Positions 17,862-27,029 of a DNA stretch of 64,000 nucleotides are shown here, piece after piece; the first letter of the stretch is position 1; the number at the start of each line of letters is the position of its first letter. Origin of the DNA: Pedobacter psychroterrae (lineage in GTDB: Bacteria; Bacteroidota; Bacteroidia; Sphingobacteriales; Sphingobacteriaceae); assembly GCF_004331695.1 (NCBI RefSeq), contig NZ_SJSL01000001.1, positions 930,001 to 994,000 of the forward strand, in the 5' to 3' direction. The translations under genes and the position numbers were made by a program. The notes under the pieces were generated by a model. It was not told the DNA's origin. It saw nothing but the letters and a program-made list of their open reading frames with translations, and did no database searches.

Positions 17862-20326
17862 ATAAGGCGATAGATTTCGGTACGATTTTCCCGATCTACA
17901 AAGTGGAACATGGTGCGATTGTTTCTATGCAGGGAGATCTGACCGTGGCGTTTCGCGTGGATCATGCGGGATTGTTTTCTTTGGGTTCGGCGGAATACGA
18001 GGCGGCTCACCATGTTTGGATCAAGGCAATTAAAAGTTTGCCTGTTAACACGGTGCTGCATAAGCAGGACCGGTTTTTTAGGAAATCGCTTGTGGCTAAG
18101 GTTTCTCCGGACCAGACTTTTCTGACCCGTTCGGGTGAAGCAGAATTTGATGGACTGCCCTATCTTTCTCACAGTTGCGTGCTGATGCTGACCAAGAAGG
18201 CGGATGACCGCAGGGCGGCTAACAGCGGCTATTCCGGGCTGATGCGTAAAAGCATCGTTCCCCAGCAGGCTTTAGGTCGTTTGCTGTTTGCCGATTTCAT
18301 GGAAAAGGTGGGTGCTTTTGAGCGGATACTTGCTGACAGTGGGCTGTTTTCTCTTTCTATGCTGGCTGATGATGAGCTGGCAGGGACTGCTGGTTCCGCG
18401 GGAATTATAGAAAACTATTGCTATCTGCTCGGAGATGGGGATTTACCAGTGCTGAAGGATGTTGGTTTGAATGAGGGGATTAAAGTCGGGCTTAACCACG
18501 TGCAGCTTTTTACTTTGGCGGATGCGGAACATTTGCCGTCCCTGGTGGGCAGCCGGGTAAACTATGACCGCTACAGCACTGATAAAAGTAAGTTCAGTGT
18601 AGGCTTTGCTTCGGATTTGGGATTACTATTGGATTGTAACCACATCTATAACCAGTATTTATTTATTTGTGATCCGCAGAAACTGGTGAAGGAACTGGAA
18701 GCGAAGAAGCGACGTCTGCATTCGCTGTCGGCGTATTCTCGTGAGAATGCAGTATCGCGGGATGCGGTGAATGATTTTTTGCAGGAGGCTGTAGCGGATG
18801 GACGGCTGCCGATAAAGGCCCATTTTAACGTGATGACCTGGACGGAAGATAAAGCGGAATTGCAGGAAATCCGCAATAAGGTGTCTTCAGCTATGGCGGC
18901 GATGGATGCAGTAGCCAAGCAGGAAACAGATGGTGCGGCGCAGATCTGGTGGGCGGGGATTCCAGGAAATGCGGGAGACTTCCCGGTCAATGATACCTTT
19001 GATACCTTCCTGGAGCAGGCAACCTGTTTTTTGAATATGGAAAGTTCAGCGGTATCCGATCCTACGGGGATTCGGTTCGGTGAGCGCCATTCCGGCCGGC
19101 CGGTGTATCTGGATTTGTTTGATGCTCCAATGAAAAGTGGGCTTGTCACTAACCGTAATATGTTTATCTGCGGGGGAAGTGGCGCTGGGAAATCTTTGGC
19201 CATGAACCATATGCTACGTACGCTGTATGACCAGGGGACGCATTGCGTGACCATTGATATTGGTGGAAGTTATAAGGGTTTGTGCGACCTATTGGGTGGC
19301 TATTACTTTACCTATTCTGAAGATGATCCGATCAAGTTCAATCCTTTTTATATCGGTAAAGATGATGTGCTGGATATTGAAAAGAAAGAAAGCCTGAAAA
19401 CTTTGCTGCTGGCGCTATGGAAAAGAGAAGGAGAGAACTTTAGTAGGTCGGAATACGTGGCCATCTCGGGAGCCATCACTTTGTATTATCAGCATTTAGA
19501 GGAGAACGCTTCGCTGTTTCCTTGCTTCAATACATTCTATGATTTCCTGATGCAGGAGTACTTGGTATTGATGGAGAACGGCAAGGTAAAGGAGAAGGAT
19601 TTTGATATACAAAACCTATTGTATGTGCTGAACCCCTATTACAAGGGTGGTGAATTTGACTTTTTGCTGAATGCGACCGAAAACCTTGACCTTCTCAACG
19701 AGCGCTTTATTGTGTTCGAACTGGATAATTTGAAGGGACATGAGGTGCTGTTTTCAGCGGTAACGATCATCATTATGGAAATGTTTATTTCCAAGATGCG
19801 TAAGCTGAAAGGCCAGCGAAAACTGCTGGCCATTGATGAGGCCTGGATCGCTATTGCCAAATCCGGGATGAGTTCATTCATTAAGTACCTCTATAAAACG
19901 GTTAGAAAGTTCAACGGGATTGCGGCATTGATTACCCAGGAGGTAGATGATCTGATCTCTTCTCCCATTATCAAGGAGACGGTCATCAATTTATCGGATA
20001 CCAAGATCCTGCTGGATATGCGCAAGTTCATGAACAAGTTTGACGGCTTGCAGGCTACCCTCGGGTTATCTGATAAAGCCAAGACGATGCTGCTGTCGGT
20101 CAATAAGTCCAACGCGCTCGGTCAAAATTACCGGGAGGTATTTATTGACCAGGGAGGGCAGAAGTTGGGTGTATACCGTAACCAGCTTTCGCCGGAAGAG
20201 TACCTGGCCTATACGACCGAGGAAACAGAAAAACTACGGGTGATGGAATATGCTGAAAAGTATGGCAGCATGGAAAAAGGAATTACCGTACTGGCTAAGG
20301 AGCTTCGCCAGAAGAAAGCACTATGA
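17858..20326 (+). CDS. traG: TraG-type conjugation ATPase (VirB4 family)
   Basis: The 822-residue ATPase powers assembly of the mating channel. The Walker A motif GGSGAGKS lies at about residues 439-446 (K445) and the Walker B motif LLAIDEAW at about 650. A TraG N-terminal domain fills residues 1-400. Length and layout match Bacteroidetes TraG without truncation, so this part of the machine looks functional. It starts inside the end of traF (ATGA). Confidence 0.93.
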   Translation: MNKAIDFGTIFPIYKVEHGAIVSMQGDLTVAFRVDHAGLFSLGSAEYEAAHHVWIKAIKSLPVNTVLHKQDRFFRKSLVAKVSPDQTFLTRSGEAEFDGLPYLSHSCVLMLTKKADDRRAANSGYSGLMRKSIVPQQALGRLLFADFMEKVGAFERILADSGLFSLSMLADDELAGTAGSAGIIENYCYLLGDGDLPVLKDVGLNEGIKVGLNHVQLFTLADAEHLPSLVGSRVNYDRYSTDKSKFSVGFASDLGLLLDCNHIYNQYLFICDPQKLVKELEAKKRRLHSLSAYSRENAVSRDAVNDFLQEAVADGRLPIKAHFNVMTWTEDKAELQEIRNKVSSAMAAMDAVAKQETDGAAQIWWAGIPGNAGDFPVNDTFDTFLEQATCFLNMESSAVSDPTGIRFGERHSGRPVYLDLFDAPMKSGLVTNRNMFICGGSGAGKSLAMNHMLRTLYDQGTHCVTIDIGGSYKGLCDLLGGYYFTYSEDDPIKFNPFYIGKDDVLDIEKKESLKTLLLALWKREGENFSRSEYVAISGAITLYYQHLEENASLFPCFNTFYDFLMQEYLVLMENGKVKEKDFDIQNLLYVLNPYYKGGEFDFLLNATENLDLLNERFIVFELDNLKGHEVLFSAVTIIIMEMFISKMRKLKGQRKLLAIDEAWIAIAKSGMSSFIKYLYKTVRKFNGIAALITQEVDDLISSPIIKETVINLSDTKILLDMRKFMNKFDGLQATLGLSDKAKTMLLSVNKSNALGQNYREVFIDQGGQKLGVYRNQLSPEEYLAYTTEETEKLRVMEYAEKYGSMEKGITVLAKELRQKKAL

Positions 20327-20338
20327 TTTAAATTTTTG

Positions 20339-20767
20339 ATGATGAAGACAACAAAAGAAAAAAGCTATGACGGTCCTGTTGGGTTTGACGCTGTTGGGGT
20401 TGTTGCGCTGTGGTGCTTTGCCCTGGTACTAATGCTGGGTTCCTGTGGCCGTGGTTCCGGGCTCTCGGTTGCCGGAACCTATGTGAGCCATGAGTCCGGG
20501 GAATACAGCATCTCTAAAGATACGCTGCTCATCTTGGTTGCGGGCGGTGAGCATAATTACCAGCTGATCCGCAGGTCAGGTTTCCAGCGCATTCGTGAGG
20601 GGAAACTGCAACCTGAAGAGATTAAGGTGCAGGAATTTACCGGCCAGTTCGACCCGGAATCCCTGGTGATGCGATTGGATGGAGAGGATAAGCAGATTCG
20701 GTTTTTCGCAGGTGGCAATAGTTTGCTGCTGGCTAAACGGGAATACCAAAAAGTGATTAATCCATAG
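20339..20767 (+). CDS. Conjugation-operon lipoprotein, unknown function
   Basis: About 142 residues from the ATG at 20339 (a TTG at 20336 is in frame). An N-terminal hydrophobic helix ends in the lipobox MLGSC, so the protein should be lipid-anchored. The mature part (VAGTYVSHESGEYSISKDTLLIL and onward) is beta-rich and resembles the small lipoproteins placed between TraG and TraI in Bacteroidetes tra operons. Its function is unknown. Confidence 0.7.
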   Translation: MMKTTKEKSYDGPVGFDAVGVVALWCFALVLMLGSCGRGSGLSVAGTYVSHESGEYSISKDTLLILVAGGEHNYQLIRRSGFQRIREGKLQPEEIKVQEFTGQFDPESLVMRLDGEDKQIRFFAGGNSLLLAKREYQKVINP

Positions 20768-20779
20768 GAGGAATAGCTT

Positions 20780-21553
20780 ATGAGAGAACTTATAAGAAAA
20801 AGCAGTACGCGGCTACGGGAAAGCTTGCCTGGCAAAAGATCGGGGATCATCTGGCACGGGGTAAAAACGGCCAAGGTCTATATGGTGGTGATGCCGCTGA
20901 GCCTGGTGGTGCTGCTGGTTTCGCTTCCGACTAAGGAAGTGACGGCGCAGATCGCTATTGCCGAGGTGATTAAGGCTGGCGTGAAAAAGGTGATCAAGGC
21001 GCTAGACTTGCGGGTGCAGCGCTTGCAGAACGAAACGATCTGGCTGCAAAACGCGCAAAAGGTGTTGGAAAATACTTTGTCCAAGTTGAAGCTGACCGAG
21101 ATTGCGGACTGGACAAACCGCCAGAAGGAATTGTATGGTAAGTACTTTGATGAGCTGGTTAGGGTAAAAGCGGCCATTACTTATTACCAGCGGATCAGGG
21201 ACATTACCCAGCGCCAGATGGATATTGTTGCCGAGTACCAGCGGGCTAAAAGTTTGTTTAGCCGGGATAAGCACTTTAGTGCTGCTGAGCTGGGTTTAAT
21301 GGAAGAAGCGTACAGCGGAATCCTGGATGCCAGTTTGAAAAACATCGATCAGTTGCTCCTGGTGGTAAATTCCTTCAAGGTGCAGATGACTGACGCTAAG
21401 CGGCTGGAGATTATCAATTCTGTTGCTGTCCGGATGGAACAAAACTACCAGGATCTAAAGCGCTACAATGCCAGCCAGGTTTCGGTTAGCCTTTCCCGGG
21501 CGAAAGAAGCCAGGGATCTGAATATAGTAAGGAGGTTGTATGGGATCGAGTAG
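20780..21553 (+). CDS. Conjugation protein TraI-like
   Basis: A 257-residue protein with an N-terminal basic stretch, one hydrophobic segment (VYMVVMPLSLVVLLVSL, a signal anchor), and a long helical, coiled-coil-like body. It matches the TraI protein found between TraG and TraJ in CTnDOT-type operons, a periplasmic component of unknown biochemistry. It shares the segment LLVVNSFKVQMTDAKRL with the next two genes, which suggests duplication. Confidence 0.72.
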   Translation: MRELIRKSSTRLRESLPGKRSGIIWHGVKTAKVYMVVMPLSLVVLLVSLPTKEVTAQIAIAEVIKAGVKKVIKALDLRVQRLQNETIWLQNAQKVLENTLSKLKLTEIADWTNRQKELYGKYFDELVRVKAAITYYQRIRDITQRQMDIVAEYQRAKSLFSRDKHFSAAELGLMEEAYSGILDASLKNIDQLLLVVNSFKVQMTDAKRLEIINSVAVRMEQNYQDLKRYNASQVSVSLSRAKEARDLNIVRRLYGIE

Positions 21554-22184
21554 AAAATTAGTTGCTTCGGTGCTGGTGGTGTTGCTGATGCTGACTTCAA
21601 GCGTTACCTATGGACAGACCTGGGGAGAAATTTTTAGACAAAAAAAGACCCAAAAGGAATACCTGCTGAAGCAGATTGCGGCCTTACAGGTATACATTGG
21701 TTACGCTAAAAAAGGCTATGATATTGTGGGTGATGGTGTGCATTTGGTCAAGGACGTCACCAGTGGTGAGTTCAGCTTGCACAAATCTTTTTTTGCTTCG
21801 CTGAGTCTGGTGAACCCTTCGATTAAGGGAAGTGTGGCAGTATCTGAAATACTGGACAGGGGCCTTTCGGTTATTTGGGTGCTGAAAAGCTGGAAGCCTT
21901 CGGGATTGAATGCGAATGACTGGGGTTATGTGTCCTTAGTCAAGGCGAACTTACTAGCGGAATGTGCGACAGAGCTGGAAGAGCTGCTAATGGTGATCAC
22001 TTCAGGAAGGCTGGAGATGAAGGACGATGAGCGGTTAGGAAGACTTGAGCGTTTGCGATTATCCATGGAAGATAAGTATGGTTTTGCGCTTTCTTTTTCC
22101 GGTGATCTTGACCGGCTATTTAAACAGCGAGAAAGGGAACAGCATAATATTAATGAGATAAGGAGGTGGCATGAAATCGAGTAG
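21540..22184 (+). CDS. TraI-like/TerB-type periplasmic conjugation protein, copy 2
   Basis: A 214-residue exported protein with a signal peptide (LVASVLVVLLMLTSSVTYGQ). The body is helical and ends in the repeated motif ELLMVITSGRLEMKDDERL. It overlaps the previous gene by 14 bases and the next by 14. Proteins of this type are often labelled TerB-like, but the context is mating-channel assembly and not tellurite resistance. Confidence 0.68.
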   Translation: MGSSRKLVASVLVVLLMLTSSVTYGQTWGEIFRQKKTQKEYLLKQIAALQVYIGYAKKGYDIVGDGVHLVKDVTSGEFSLHKSFFASLSLVNPSIKGSVAVSEILDRGLSVIWVLKSWKPSGLNANDWGYVSLVKANLLAECATELEELLMVITSGRLEMKDDERLGRLERLRLSMEDKYGFALSFSGDLDRLFKQREREQHNINEIRRWHEIE

Positions 22185-22818
22185 GCTATTTATTTCAGCT
22201 TTTGTTGGGCTGCTGTTGGTGTTTGACTCTGTTGCCCGGGTATCAGCCCAGTCGCAGGAGGTTCAGCAGTTGCTTTTAAATGTAGAGAAGCTTTCGCAGT
22301 TTAAAAATATTCTGCGGGATATGAAGGCTGGGTATGAGATCATCAGCACGGGCTATAATGCGGTTCGGGATATATCTAAAGGTAATTTTTCCTTGTACGA
22401 GACTTTTTTGGATGGGTTGCTGGCAGTGTCGCCGGAGGTCAGAAAGTATCACAAGATTGTAGGTATTGTATCGGCCCAAGGCAGAATTCTTTCGGAGTAC
22501 AAAGTGGCTTTTTCTTCCTTTCGTTCTTCGGATAAGTTCAATGTAAAGGAGATCGATTACCTGGGTTCCGTTTATGGAAACTTAAACAAGCAGAGCCTGG
22601 CGAATTTGGAAGCGCTGCTGATGGTGATCACTGCAGGGCATCTGCGCATGTCAGATGATGAACGTCTGGCTGCTATTGATGCGATTTATTCGGATATGCA
22701 GGAAAAGCTGCTGTTTTTGCGGCATTTCAATGCGCAGGGCCTGGGGATCGCCAGGCAGCGAAAGCTGGAGCAGCGGGAGGTTGATGCGATAAAGGATTTG
22801 TATACTATTCACCCTTGA
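22171..22818 (+). CDS. TraI-like/TerB-type periplasmic conjugation protein, copy 3
   Basis: A 215-residue paralogue of the preceding protein. The signal peptide is FISAFVGLLLVFDSVARVSAQ, and the shared motif near the end is ALLMVITAGHLRMSDDERLAAIDAIY. Both copies have the same length and layout (a KGYDIV/AGYEII segment and a FSLHKSF/FSLYETF segment), which points to tandem duplication. Role as for copy 2. Confidence 0.68.
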   Translation: MKSSRLFISAFVGLLLVFDSVARVSAQSQEVQQLLLNVEKLSQFKNILRDMKAGYEIISTGYNAVRDISKGNFSLYETFLDGLLAVSPEVRKYHKIVGIVSAQGRILSEYKVAFSSFRSSDKFNVKEIDYLGSVYGNLNKQSLANLEALLMVITAGHLRMSDDERLAAIDAIYSDMQEKLLFLRHFNAQGLGIARQRKLEQREVDAIKDLYTIHP

Positions 22819-22822
22819 TTTT

Positions 22823-24013
22823 ATGATTATGAACAGATTTTTTAAAATTTTGGTATCGGCCTTTGGGTTGATGCTGCTGGTTGGTTTCCCAGTATGCTCT
22901 TTTGCGCAAGGCGGATTGGCCGGAGAAATGAAAAGCATGCATTTGGTGCTGGATCAGGTGTACCAGGAGATGTTGCCGCTTTGCAGCAAGCTGATTGGGG
23001 TTGGCCGGGGACTGGCTGGACTGGCTGCGCTACTTTATATTGGTTCGCGTGTCTGGAAGAACATTGCCCAGGCGGAGCCGGTAGATTTCTACCCGCTGAT
23101 GCGGCCTTTTGCTTTCGGGCTCGCGATCCTGCTATTTCCTTCTTTGATTGCGGTAATGAATGGGGTACTAAAGCCAACAGTTACGGCGACTTCGGCAATG
23201 GTGAAGGATTCGGATCGGGCGATTGCGGTCTTACTGAAGCAGAAAGAAGATGCGATTAAAAAGACGGATCAGTACCAGATGTATGTCGGGCCGGATGGAA
23301 GTGGCGATTCGGACCGCTGGTATAAGTACACGCACCCGGAAGATCCAAACAGGGAGGATGAAGGCATGCTGGACAGGCTGGCGCATGGGATTGATTTTGC
23401 GATGGCCAAGGCCTCCTACAATTTCCGTAATTCCATCAAGCAGTGGATGAGTGAGGTCTTGCAGGTAGTGTATGCGGCAGCTTCGCTCTGCATTAACACG
23501 ATCCGGACGTTTTACCTGATCATCCTGGCTATACTCGGCCCGCTGGTCTTGGCTTTTGCGGTATTTGATGGATTTGAGCATACCCTTACGGTCTGGATCG
23601 CGAGGTATGTGAACATTTTCCTGTGGCTGCCGATAGCAAACATTTTCGGGAGTATCATCGGGAAGGTGCAGGAGAACATGCTGCGCTATGATATTTCCCA
23701 GGTGAACCAGCAGGGCGATACGTTCTTTAGCGCCACCGATACGGCATATTTAGTATTTCTCATTATTGGAATTATCGGATATTTCTCGGTGCCGACAGTA
23801 GCCAATTACGTGGTACATGCCGGTGGCGGAAACTCGATTGTCTCCAAGGTGAATTCGCTGGTGGTGGGTACGGCAAGTACCTCAACCCGGGCGGTGACCG
23901 GTGCTGGCGGAATGGTGGCTGATGCGATGGGGGACGGCTCCCGGAATGCGCGTAGCGGAACTGCATCGGCCGGGAATGACTATTTCAAGAACAAACTCAA
24001 AAGTGATGATTAA
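22823..24013 (+). CDS. Conjugation protein TraJ (VirB6-like)
   Basis: The 396-residue polytopic membrane protein has a signal peptide (RFFKILVSAFGLMLLVGFPVCSFAQ) and about six further hydrophobic segments. One central pair is VVYAAASLCINTIRTFYLIILAILGPLVLAFAVF, interrupted only by short loops, and the C-terminal tail is Ser/Thr/Gly-rich. This is the TraJ family of Bacteroidetes transposons, thought to fill the VirB6 role in the inner membrane. An in-frame ATG at 22829 is an equally good start. Confidence 0.88.
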   Translation: MIMNRFFKILVSAFGLMLLVGFPVCSFAQGGLAGEMKSMHLVLDQVYQEMLPLCSKLIGVGRGLAGLAALLYIGSRVWKNIAQAEPVDFYPLMRPFAFGLAILLFPSLIAVMNGVLKPTVTATSAMVKDSDRAIAVLLKQKEDAIKKTDQYQMYVGPDGSGDSDRWYKYTHPEDPNREDEGMLDRLAHGIDFAMAKASYNFRNSIKQWMSEVLQVVYAAASLCINTIRTFYLIILAILGPLVLAFAVFDGFEHTLTVWIARYVNIFLWLPIANIFGSIIGKVQENMLRYDISQVNQQGDTFFSATDTAYLVFLIIGIIGYFSVPTVANYVVHAGGGNSIVSKVNSLVVGTASTSTRAVTGAGGMVADAMGDGSRNARSGTASAGNDYFKNKLKSDD

Positions 24014-24024
24014 TATTTAAGCCT

Positions 24025-24660
24025 ATGTTTACACAACTTAAGAATATTGATACTGCCTTTCGGCACATAAAACACTTCAGTTACCTGCTGATCTTTGCCA
24101 ATGCTTTTTGTATCTGCTTCGGGATTTTTTACTGGTGCAAACTGGTTTCTGAAAAAGACGAGCGTATCTACATCCTGTATAATGGAAAAGTTTTGCAGGC
24201 CATTTCTTCTGACCGAAAAAGCAACTTGCCGGTGCAGCTGCGTGATCATGTGAAGACTTTTCACGAGTACTTTTTTAACCTGAGTCCTGAGGACAAAGCG
24301 ATCAAGGCTTCAGTTTCTAAATCCCTTTTGCTTTCAGACTTGTCTGCTAAAAAGCAATATGACAACCTGATAGAAAGTGGCTATTATAACAACCTGATCT
24401 CGGCCAGCATTTCCCAGGAAATCGAGGTAGACAGTACGGTGCTGGATATCAATAGCTATCCCTACACTTTTACGACATACGCTACCCAGCGGCTGATCCG
24501 GGCAAGCAGTACCGCTGTTCGCAAACTGGTTACCCGGGGCCAAATCAGGGATTTGAAGACCCAGACCGATGACAACCCGCACGGGTTTTTGATCCAGCGC
24601 TGGGAGATTCTGGAAAACAGGGACATACCTCAAACTTACGGCAATGCAGCTGTTCAGTAG
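24025..24660 (+). CDS. Conjugation protein TraK (VirB8-like)
   Basis: A 211-residue protein with an N-terminal cytosolic segment, one transmembrane helix (YLLIFANAFCICFGIFYW, about residues 20-38) and a periplasmic domain of about 170 residues. Size and topology fit TraK, the VirB8-like core component. It begins 11 bases after TraJ and overlaps the following small gene by 17 bases. Confidence 0.87.
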   Translation: MFTQLKNIDTAFRHIKHFSYLLIFANAFCICFGIFYWCKLVSEKDERIYILYNGKVLQAISSDRKSNLPVQLRDHVKTFHEYFFNLSPEDKAIKASVSKSLLLSDLSAKKQYDNLIESGYYNNLISASISQEIEVDSTVLDINSYPYTFTTYATQRLIRASSTAVRKLVTRGQIRDLKTQTDDNPHGFLIQRWEILENRDIPQTYGNAAVQ

Positions 24661-24862
24661 AAAACGCGGGCATCAGCCTTTGACGGGCGGACTGGCAGCT
24701 AAAGTTGCTGGCCTGTGGCTGGTTTTTCAGGGCCAGGTTGCTGGCTGGTTAAACGACCGGACTATCGGGTACTCTACAAGCAGGTGGCTGATGCTGCTGG
24801 TTTTCTTCTGCCTATTGGCAGGCAGTGCCTGCATTTATTTGATTATTTCATCCATTTATTAA
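24644..24862 (+). CDS. Small membrane protein, TraL-like
   Basis: A 72-residue protein with a basic N-terminus and one C-terminal transmembrane helix (WLMLLVFFCLLAGSACIYLIISSIY). Its place between TraK and TraM is where TraL sits in this family of operons. Sequence similarity is weak for so short a protein, so the name rests on order and topology. Confidence 0.7.
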   Translation: MQLFSRKRGHQPLTGGLAAKVAGLWLVFQGQVAGWLNDRTIGYSTSRWLMLLVFFCLLAGSACIYLIISSIY

Positions 24863-24881
24863 AAATTTAAATATAAAGCTT

Positions 24882-25976
24882 ATGAATAGAACACAAGATC
24901 ATGCTTTTTTAAAGCGACGCAAATTTTTGATGGTGATGCCACTATTGGTATTGCCCTTTTTGACCATGGCCTTTTGGGCACTGGGTGGCGGCTCGAAGCC
25001 GCCGGTTGCGGAAGTTCAGGTAAGTGCAGGCTTGAATACGGTACTACCTGATGCCCAGCTGAAAGGTAAAAATGAACAGGACAAAATGAGCCTGTATGAG
25101 CAGGCGCAAAAACTGCTGAAAGATTCTGCTGATGCAGGTGCTACGCTTCTGGCTGCTGATGTAGGGGGGAACCTGCCTGGAGCCGGAGGAGCTCCCAAAC
25201 CGGACGCTACTGAAGCAGCGATCAACGCAAAGCTGGCGCAGATCCATGCGCAGGTGAATGCGCCCACGCCTCTGCCTATGAGTTCGGTCAAGCCTGCTAG
25301 ACCCGTTTCTGGTGCTGATCCCGGTTTGAGCAGCGATGTCGCTCGGTTGGAAAAGCTGATGCAGACGATGAAAGAATCTGGTGGCGGTGAAGACCCGGAG
25401 ATGCAGCAGCTGAATCTGGTGATGGATAAGATCATGGCCATTCAAAATCCTGACCTGGGGAGGCCTGCGGTTTCTGCTCCTTCGGCCCCGGACAGTTTTT
25501 TTAGGGCTATTCCGGCTCTTGTGGCCGGGACGGTGAAGGCAATGCAGGGATCAGTGATTGAGCTACGTTTACTGGATTCAGTTACTATCAACGGGCAGTT
25601 TCTTCGTGCCGGACATTCGGTATTTGGGGTGGCTGAGTTCAGTAATCAGCGGATTGGTTTGGAGATCAAAAATATTCGCCTGGGGACTTCGATTATCCCT
25701 GTTTCGCTTTCTACCTATGATAAGCGGGACGGGATGCGTGGGATCAATGCGCCTGAGGCGCTGCTTTCAGAAGCGTTTGGTAAAGGCTCGGTGGATGCGA
25801 TGAGTGGTATTGGGTTGATGGGTTTTGATCAGAACCTGGGGACTCAAATTGCCGGTGCCGGTTTGGGTGCTGTAAAGGGTCTGCTTTCCAAGAAAATCAA
25901 GCGGGTAAAACAGAAGCTGGATGCGGGTTATCCGGTCTTGCTGCGCGACAATACCCTCAAGGTGAAAAGTAATTAA
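24882..25976 (+). CDS. traM: Conjugation protein TraM (VirB10-like)
   Basis: The 364-residue protein has one N-terminal membrane anchor (FLMVMPLLVLPFLTMAFWAL), a Pro/Ala-rich flexible stalk (about 90-190) and a C-terminal globular domain (about 205-364; GSVIELRLLDSVTINGQFLRAGHSVFGVAEF onward). This is the usual TraM layout, which bridges the inner and outer membrane. TraN, the partner that normally follows at once, is missing here; an unrelated gene occupies its place. Confidence 0.87.
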   Translation: MNRTQDHAFLKRRKFLMVMPLLVLPFLTMAFWALGGGSKPPVAEVQVSAGLNTVLPDAQLKGKNEQDKMSLYEQAQKLLKDSADAGATLLAADVGGNLPGAGGAPKPDATEAAINAKLAQIHAQVNAPTPLPMSSVKPARPVSGADPGLSSDVARLEKLMQTMKESGGGEDPEMQQLNLVMDKIMAIQNPDLGRPAVSAPSAPDSFFRAIPALVAGTVKAMQGSVIELRLLDSVTINGQFLRAGHSVFGVAEFSNQRIGLEIKNIRLGTSIIPVSLSTYDKRDGMRGINAPEALLSEAFGKGSVDAMSGIGLMGFDQNLGTQIAGAGLGAVKGLLSKKIKRVKQKLDAGYPVLLRDNTLKVKSN

Positions 25977-25999
25977 TTATTCATTTAAATATTAAAGTT

Positions 26000-26752
26000 A
26001 TGAACGAGAACAATTTAGAGTTTTTAAAGAACACGCTGGAACGTATGGACTTCCCTGCGGAGGTAGGTAATAAACTGGCTAAGGAAGTGGAAACGCAGAA
26101 ACCAGACATTAAGCTGGGGCACGAAATTAACCGGAACAATGAGACGGTTCAATTTGATCTAAATTTCCGCAAGTCGGATACTTCGGATATGTATTTCTTC
26201 AACAGTTACCAGGCAACTTTAAAAACTGGCAATGAGGCGCATGATAAGACCCAGGAATTCAGAATTCGCAACGGGAACAATATGGGCATGGATGAGGCTT
26301 TCAATTTAGTGGCTGGCCGTGCGGTACAAAAGTCTATGGTTAACGGTGACGGTGATGCGTATCAGGCATGGTTAAAAGTTGATTTTTCCCAGAAGGATAA
26401 CTATGGAAATCATAAGATGGATCAGTTCTCTGAGCGCTATGGGTATAATTTAGAAAAGGCTTTGGATAAGTTTCCAATTGCTGAGCTGGGTAAACCTGAA
26501 GAGCGTAAAGAGTTGCTGGAATCGTTGAAAGCTGGTAATTCTACAGCGGTTAGTTTTACTAAGGATGGTAAGGAAGCGCTGCTGTTTGTAGAGGCTAATC
26601 CGAGATTGCGTACGATCAACATCAAGGATGAGAAAGGGGTATCAGTGCGCCGTGATCAGCTGGAGGTGAAAGATCATAGTAAGTCCGCTAAGATTTCCGA
26701 GACAAAAGATCAAACCCAAAAAACTGGCAAAAAGCAGGGCTTGTCCGTTTAA
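26000..26752 (+). CDS. Conserved accessory protein of Bacteroidetes conjugative elements
   Basis: A 250-residue cytoplasmic, highly charged protein without signal peptide or membrane helix. The phrases FRKSDTSDMYFFNSYQATL, NLVAGRAVQKSMV and YQAWLKVDF recur in hypothetical proteins of Bacteroidetes mobile elements, where they often form the N-terminal part of larger DUF3945-like proteins. I do not know a function. It lies where TraN would be expected and is followed by the H1-like gene. Confidence 0.65.
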   Translation: MNENNLEFLKNTLERMDFPAEVGNKLAKEVETQKPDIKLGHEINRNNETVQFDLNFRKSDTSDMYFFNSYQATLKTGNEAHDKTQEFRIRNGNNMGMDEAFNLVAGRAVQKSMVNGDGDAYQAWLKVDFSQKDNYGNHKMDQFSERYGYNLEKALDKFPIAELGKPEERKELLESLKAGNSTAVSFTKDGKEALLFVEANPRLRTINIKDEKGVSVRRDQLEVKDHSKSAKISETKDQTQKTGKKQGLSV

Positions 26753-26828
26753 CCCTGATTATATATCTTTAAACTTCAATTCATTTTGAATTTAATCAAG
26801 TAAACAATATAAAGCAAATTAAAAGCGT

Positions 26829-27005
26829 ATGGAAAAATTTTCAAAAGTTAAAGAACTGATCGCTGGCATTGAGGCAGATGCAACGAAATTTTATGACGGT
26901 GGAAACGGTGCTGCTGGCACCAGGGTTCGTAAAGCTATGCAGGATTTAAAGGTGCTTGCTGTTGAGATCCGTAAAGAGATAACCGAGCAAAAGAACAGCA
27001 AATAA
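26829..27005 (+). CDS. Histone H1-like (Hc1-type) small DNA-binding protein
   Basis: A short frame of 58 codons from ATG 26829 to TAA 27003-27005. The protein begins MEKFSKVKELIAGIEADA and contains GTRVRKAMQDLK. It is the N-terminal, Lys-rich helical part of the histone H1-like proteins (Hc1 family) of Bacteroidetes, without a long basic tail. It probably coats DNA. It is the last gene of the conjugation operon and is directly followed by a strong terminator. Confidence 0.8.
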   Translation: MEKFSKVKELIAGIEADATKFYDGGNGAAGTRVRKAMQDLKVLAVEIRKEITEQKNSK

Positions 27006-27029
27006 AGGATTTGATGTTTTGGGGAATTG

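Noticed and set aside
18646..19254. Open minus-strand frame of 202 codons inside traG
   Set aside because: It runs antisense to the conserved Walker A region of TraG and shows no domain, signal peptide or promoter. It is a by-product of the codon bias of the real gene.
21540..22818. Tellurite resistance, because TerB-like labels are common for such proteins
   Set aside because: The proteins are exported, lie in a conjugation operon between TraG and TraJ, and no other ter gene is present.
25016..25445. Two overlapping minus-strand frames of 133-141 codons inside traM
   Set aside because: Both are low-complexity mirror images of the Pro/Ala-rich stalk of TraM and have no supporting features.
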